A DNA stretch of 64,000 nucleotides from Sipunculus nudus (lineage: Eukaryota; Annelida; Sipuncula; Golfingiida; Sipunculidae), in contig CM049310.1 of assembly GCA_026874595.1 (NCBI GenBank), forward strand, positions 4,400,001-4,464,000, written 5' to 3'. The position numbers and the translations under genes are program-made. Shown piece by piece: positions 60,101 to 64,000 of this stretch. Position 1 is the stretch's first letter. Each line of letters starts with the position of its first letter. The notes beneath the pieces were generated by a model. The model ran no database searches and was not told the origin of the DNA. It saw only the letters and a list, made by a program, of their open reading frames with translations.

Positions 60101-62138
60101 TAGGAAAACAGTTTTCCGGGACCTGCGGAAGGACATGTTGCTGCCATCTACTGTTACATTTAAAAACTAACGCAATAATATTTACTGGGCAAGACTGCAT
60201 ATATATTTATATGTGCTTTGAATATTTGCTGGGTCTCGACATGTAACTAACCCGGTGGAACCCGATCTTCCGACGCTTAGCTCTCGAGTTTATATGATTA
60301 ATTAATCTGAGTGTTGAATATGTACAAACAAAAACTAACCCAGATAAAATCTTGTTGTACAGACCTTGTCTGAAATTCTTACAGAATGCATTTTTGGAGA
60401 GCTTTTCTCTTGGACTTACGTTTGATACAACTGGAACCGGAAGTGACGTAACCAGGCCCACAGACGCACTTCAGGTCTACTGGAGTGGTCTCGTAGACTC
60501 TGCATAGTTCAGCACTGCACATCAAACCCTTGGAACCGTCACAGAAAGAAGGAGCAGTATGACCAGCTCCTTTACAAGGTGCCCCCACGACCGTCAGTGC
60601 TGTTGATGTAGATACACTTTCATATTAGTGTTACTTTAAAAACTTGTATGGCTAAGTTTTGGCAACAAATTACTTATTTTATTATTTTTGTGATTAATTT
60701 TTATCATTTTATTGTTATTGTTATTGATATAATAAAAATAATAATAATAATAATTATAATTATTATTATTATTATTATTACATTATTAGCAGCGTTTTGT
60801 GGCGGCGGTTGAGTGCCATCACCGTCAACCATATGTTTCAATCAATGATAGGTTTCACAAGCAAAATGTGTTTCTGTTAATTAGTTTTCTTGGCTCAGAA
60901 GGCCCCTTCGGCCCACTCAGCACAACCCTTAACCCGCTTCTGTATGTATATACTGATAAAGATACAATGTTCGGGTTCTTACCTGTTCCATTAAAGCATT
61001 TTTTCCCGTCATAATCAGGAAACGTCCCGCTTTGACAGGCACAATGGTTGTCCTTACATTCAGGAGCGCCCTGCACCCTAGAACAGTCGCTATCCACCAA
61101 GCAAAAATCACCAACTATCTCTACAAAAAGAGTACAGGCCTAGGACGTTACCCATCTCCAAACATGAAGTAATGCAACGGATAAACTAATTCCTGAAAAT
61201 CCCTGGGTTATACCTGTCAAATTTTTATAATATTTACATTAATACTCTAGATAACAAAATGGACAAAATTAATATTATAGATTTATCTACATAACACAGT
61301 GGATTTATCAACAACATGTTATATTAATGTAGATAATAAAATGGGTTAATCTAGATGCCTGACATGACATCATCATTTTCCCACAATGGTTAAATGGACC
61401 TAGGACTATACTAATGACACGACGGATTTATCTGCATGATATAGACACAGATGACATAATTTTTTTCATCCACATGATATAATGGATTTATATATGACAC
61501 AGATGACATGATGGATTTATTTATGACACTGTTGACATGATATATTAATCTATATGACATAGTCGATGTATCGGCAATGTACTTTCGAAATCATAGTAGA
61601 AAGGGAATGTAAAAGGGCATGTAAAATGCAGGCGCTATATGCACATACCAACAACAACACAATTTGTACAGTTACATTAGCCTACACAAACTAAAAAAAT
61701 AATTAGGCCTAATTCTATAATCAGATATTATCTAATAACAAAAATGTTTCTTTTGCATGCACTTACTGTTCCTACATGAAGGGTACTTGCGGCCGATGTA
61801 CGGGAACGAATCATAATGGTTCTTTATCTCCAGCGATTCTGTGTTTCCACAAGAACACGTGGGGTAGTTGTAAGCCACCACCTCGTTATGCCAATATGCA
61901 TTGCCGTTTCCTTTTTCGCATCGACTTGACCCTCCACTCTTCACGTTACATTGACCAATACTGGCGCTGCATGACTCGCCATAGCCTGTGAACTGTGAGT
62001 TGGGGGCACAGTATTCTCCGCCCCATATAGACACATAGGCACCGCTACACCTGCAGGTCCCGTCTTTACACTCCGAGTTCTCGGCCCCGCAGACTCCAGA
62101 GTCACCATCTGTGGAGCAGGATTCCCCGACCTTCTTTA
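57112..62138 (-). CDS. cysteine-rich EB/EGF-like protein, 3' part of the gene
   Basis: Gene-level entry for five exons on the minus strand: 62138-61767, 61120-60983, 60599-60420, 58857-58771, 57182-57112. Each internal exon is phase 1-1 and the joined frame stays open for about 282 residues to a TGA at 57114-57112. Repeated modules of the form C...DSDC...C....C.C..G match EB domains, found in secreted or membrane proteins of invertebrates with mostly unknown roles. The first exon seen starts in phase 1, so upstream exons and any signal peptide are missing. The last exon adds a hydrophobic tail, perhaps a membrane or GPI-type end. I do not recognise an orthologue. Confidence 0.7.
57395..57846 (+). 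mobile_element. family A repeat, copy 4
   Basis: Closest relative of the copy at 2807. Shares ggcggcaagtcagataa, ttcgcatata and a tail ending gcgaatgggcagctt. Lies in the last intron of the EB gene. Confidence 0.65.
58771..58857 (-). CDS. exon: EB-like half module
   Basis: 87 nt, phase 1-1, acceptor tttttttcag, donor AATG|GTAAA. TIGSPCFGDVNC and AICEDGKCQN carry four cysteines of an EB module. Confidence 0.75.
58858..60419 (-). other. 1.6-kb intron of the EB gene
   Basis: AT-rich; no additional exon recognised. Confidence 0.4.
60420..60599 (-). CDS. exon: EB-like module
   Basis: 180 nt, phase 1-1, acceptor ttcatcaacag-like, donor AAAC|GTAAG. GAPCKGAGHTAP, SFCDGSKGLMCSAELC and KCVCGPGYVTSGSSC show eight cysteines with the usual closing C.C..G......C. 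Confidence 0.82.
60731..60780. repeat. (AAT)n/(ATT)n palindromic microsatellite
   Basis: An (aat)n run is followed at once by (att)n, so the tract can fold on itself as a long A/T hairpin. Confidence 0.85.
60983..61120 (-). CDS. exon: EB-like module
   Basis: 138 nt, phase 1-1, acceptor ctttttgtag, donor ACAG|GTAAG. FCLVDSDCSRVQGAPECKDN then CACQSGTFPDYDGKKC fits the EB pattern closely. An NGT sequon ends the exon. Confidence 0.87.
61767..62138 (-). CDS. exon: EB-like modules, first exon seen
   Basis: 372 nt, phase 1-1, donor GAACA|GTAAG. GESCSTDGDSGVCGAENSEC, then CKDGTCRC, is one module. A second begins GESCSASIGQC and ends YPTCSCG ... CRN. The acceptor is taken as tattattcag, next to an (aat)n run. 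Reading through it would instead give a false hydrophobic N-terminus. Confidence 0.82.
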
Positions 62139-63912
62139 CTGAATAATAATTATATAAAAAAATAATTAATAATAATAATAATAATAAAATAATAATTCCA
62201 GAGGCCCAGAAGCTCATATAGTCCTCACCGTGTATTTATCTAGAAAAGCGTGACATCAGTGATGTCACATATCTCCAAACCATGTCAAGAACTCCTTTTA
62301 AATTCAAAATATGTGCAACATACAAGCTTGAATAAAAAAGGAAATGCCGATAATGAGCTTTATAGTTAACTGCAGGGTGTTTAACTGGGAATGATTGGGG
62401 TGTAAACTTCACAAGTTTGAACAATAGACCCATGGCCCTGGTCCTACATTGAGTCATTACATGATAATGGAGGAGAAAAAAAAACAGGCATTGAAACTGA
62501 AAATGCCAGATGTTACCCAAAATAGGTGGCAGTCATGTTTGGATGCTAGAATTCCGTCAAAGATCCCAGCAAAAGTGTTATAGTTAACCACGGACATGCT
62601 TGACTTAAACTGGGAGTGTTGAGGACGTACACTACACATATCTGAATCCACAGATAACTGAATTATTTTAATCCAACAGTTCCTGTTGTTCACCAGAGTA
62701 AACACCTGAAATCCTAAAATTTTATGATCAGCTGTTAACATTGGTGTTTGAATGTTTGAATCAAAGCTCACCATCATAGGAAATCTAAAGAGCTAAAGAA
62801 TATTTCCTGACTAATTAAGGAATAAGCAGAAAATACCATTTCACAGAGAGTAAACAACTAAAAATGGCCCCATCTGCTGGCGAGTATAACAAAGCAGTGA
62901 TAATATCAGTCACAATAATTCTGATATACAATGGCAGGTGCAACTGTTTTATAAATCCTTGAATATGATTTGAAGGCTAAACTGTAATTCTTTTTTACTG
63001 CTTGTATCGAAGTAGTAGGAAAGAGGTTTTTGGATCGCAGAAAGTAGATTTCTATAAACAACCATCTACAGGTGATTATCACATACCGGTCATTTGAAGA
63101 ATATGGCTAAAATATAGGTGAAGAGAGCAAAAGGGAATTTAGTGATCAAGAGAAAGAACGGACTGACGGACGTTCGGTCGCACATGGACTATTATAATCA
63201 TCTTCGTCGTCAATTTGCTATTATTTTTTTCATCATTTTATTTATTTATTTATTAAATTATTTTGCTTCATTTGCTATTATTTTTAGCATCAGTCCCCTG
63301 TTTGATGCCAGACACCCGTTTAACACACATCCTGTCCTAAACCGCTTAACCTAAAGGACCAGACCTTTTTTTGTAGGTAACGACAGACCAGTTAAATAGC
63401 AAGTTTGTTACATGTACACACTCTATTTTACGATGATTATGTCCGTCATGAAAAGTGACGCTACACTTTATCTCTCAACGGTCAAAAATTTCACAAGGAA
63501 CTGTCAAAATAAAAGACTTTTGTATGCTAGTAGTTGTGCATTAATAGGGTCACTAGGTATAATCGAATTAAAGGAGTGATATTTGGATGTCTGAAGTGCC
63601 CCACAGCCATGTTAAGAAGATCCCCAAGTTGATATCGGCAGTACCAGCTTAATTTTCCTGTAACAACGCCCACCTCTGTGGCCAGGAAGCTGTTTTCTTT
63701 GAATATTGCATATAGTGTCATAATATCAAGAGAAGAATACATTTTCCCCATGTGCCAGCACGTAAAACCGCAACCTACAATAAAACCTAACGATTTAAAG
63801 GAGTAAGAATTTGAAATAATATCATAAGTGAAATTAATCCTTCTTGTGGAATATCAATATTTAAATTAAAAGCAGTTTGAAGTAATATTTTTCCTCTACT
63901 CAGGAATCATAT
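62139..63912 (-). other. region 5' of the EB gene, no exon recognised
   Basis: Needed upstream exons were not found on the minus strand. A 74-codon frame at 63527-63751 has no EB-like cysteines. Probably a long intron. Confidence 0.4.
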
Positions 63913-64000
63913 TAAAGGGGCCCAATCAACTATAAATCATGTTGAGTTAACACGAAAAATAGCTTCTTCCCTTTAAAATATATATATACCTGCCAAAATA
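63913..64000 (+). mobile_element. family A repeat, copy 5, cut by window end
   Basis: Begins aaaggggcccaatcaac, the same left end as the copy at 2807. Confidence 0.5.

Noticed and set aside
62139-62217. ATG at 62217 giving the EB protein a poly-Leu/Ile transmembrane N-terminus
   Set aside because: The hydrophobic run is encoded by a (tta)n microsatellite ending in tattattcag, a splice acceptor. The phase-1 start after it matches all other exons of the gene, so the segment is most likely intron.

Overview
This window is AT-rich animal genomic DNA: small exons with GT-AG introns, many dispersed repeats, microsatellites and G/C homopolymer runs. Several repeat families look like those common in molluscs, especially bivalves (a 'gtccgtccgtcc ... 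caagccaaaacgtttgacc ... aggtcacagggtcaaagg' block, a tRNA-derived SINE, small inverted-repeat elements). I therefore infer a lophotrochozoan, probably a bivalve. That is an inference from repeat style and gene content, not a proven assignment.

Region 1 (977-31288, + strand) is one large mosaic gene. I can follow 28 coding exons (about 1,390 residues) with matching splice phases at every junction. The 5' end lies upstream of the first exon seen. The domain order is fibronectin type II, kringle, F5/8 type C (3 exons), two EGFs, a 30-residue linker exon (less certain), PAN/apple, a fibrinogen-C-like module of the neurexin-IV/Caspr kind (3 exons), nine EGFs, four thrombospondin type 1 repeats, and a C-terminal Ly6/uPAR-type three-finger domain (3 exons). 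Almost every domain is bounded by phase-1 introns, the signature of exon shuffling. The product should be a secreted or surface adhesion, recognition or matrix protein. This domain combination is the main novelty of the window.

Region 2 (31.3-45.3 kb) has no gene I can support. It holds a tandem 330-bp repeat, a SINE, microsatellites and, at 42804-42851 on the minus strand, a sequence with every core element of a small hammerhead ribozyme.

Region 3 (45354 to about 51900, - strand) is a class A (rhodopsin-like) G-protein-coupled receptor of 425 residues. Its coding region lies in one exon, with a probable 5' untranslated exon 5.1 kb upstream.

Region 4 (51.9-57 kb) holds repeats, including a decayed LINE reverse-transcriptase relic.

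Region 5 (57112-62138, - strand) is the 3' part of a cysteine-rich EB/EGF-like gene in five phase-1 exons. Its 5' end was not found. The receptor and the EB gene are transcribed toward the mosaic gene; I see no functional link among the three.
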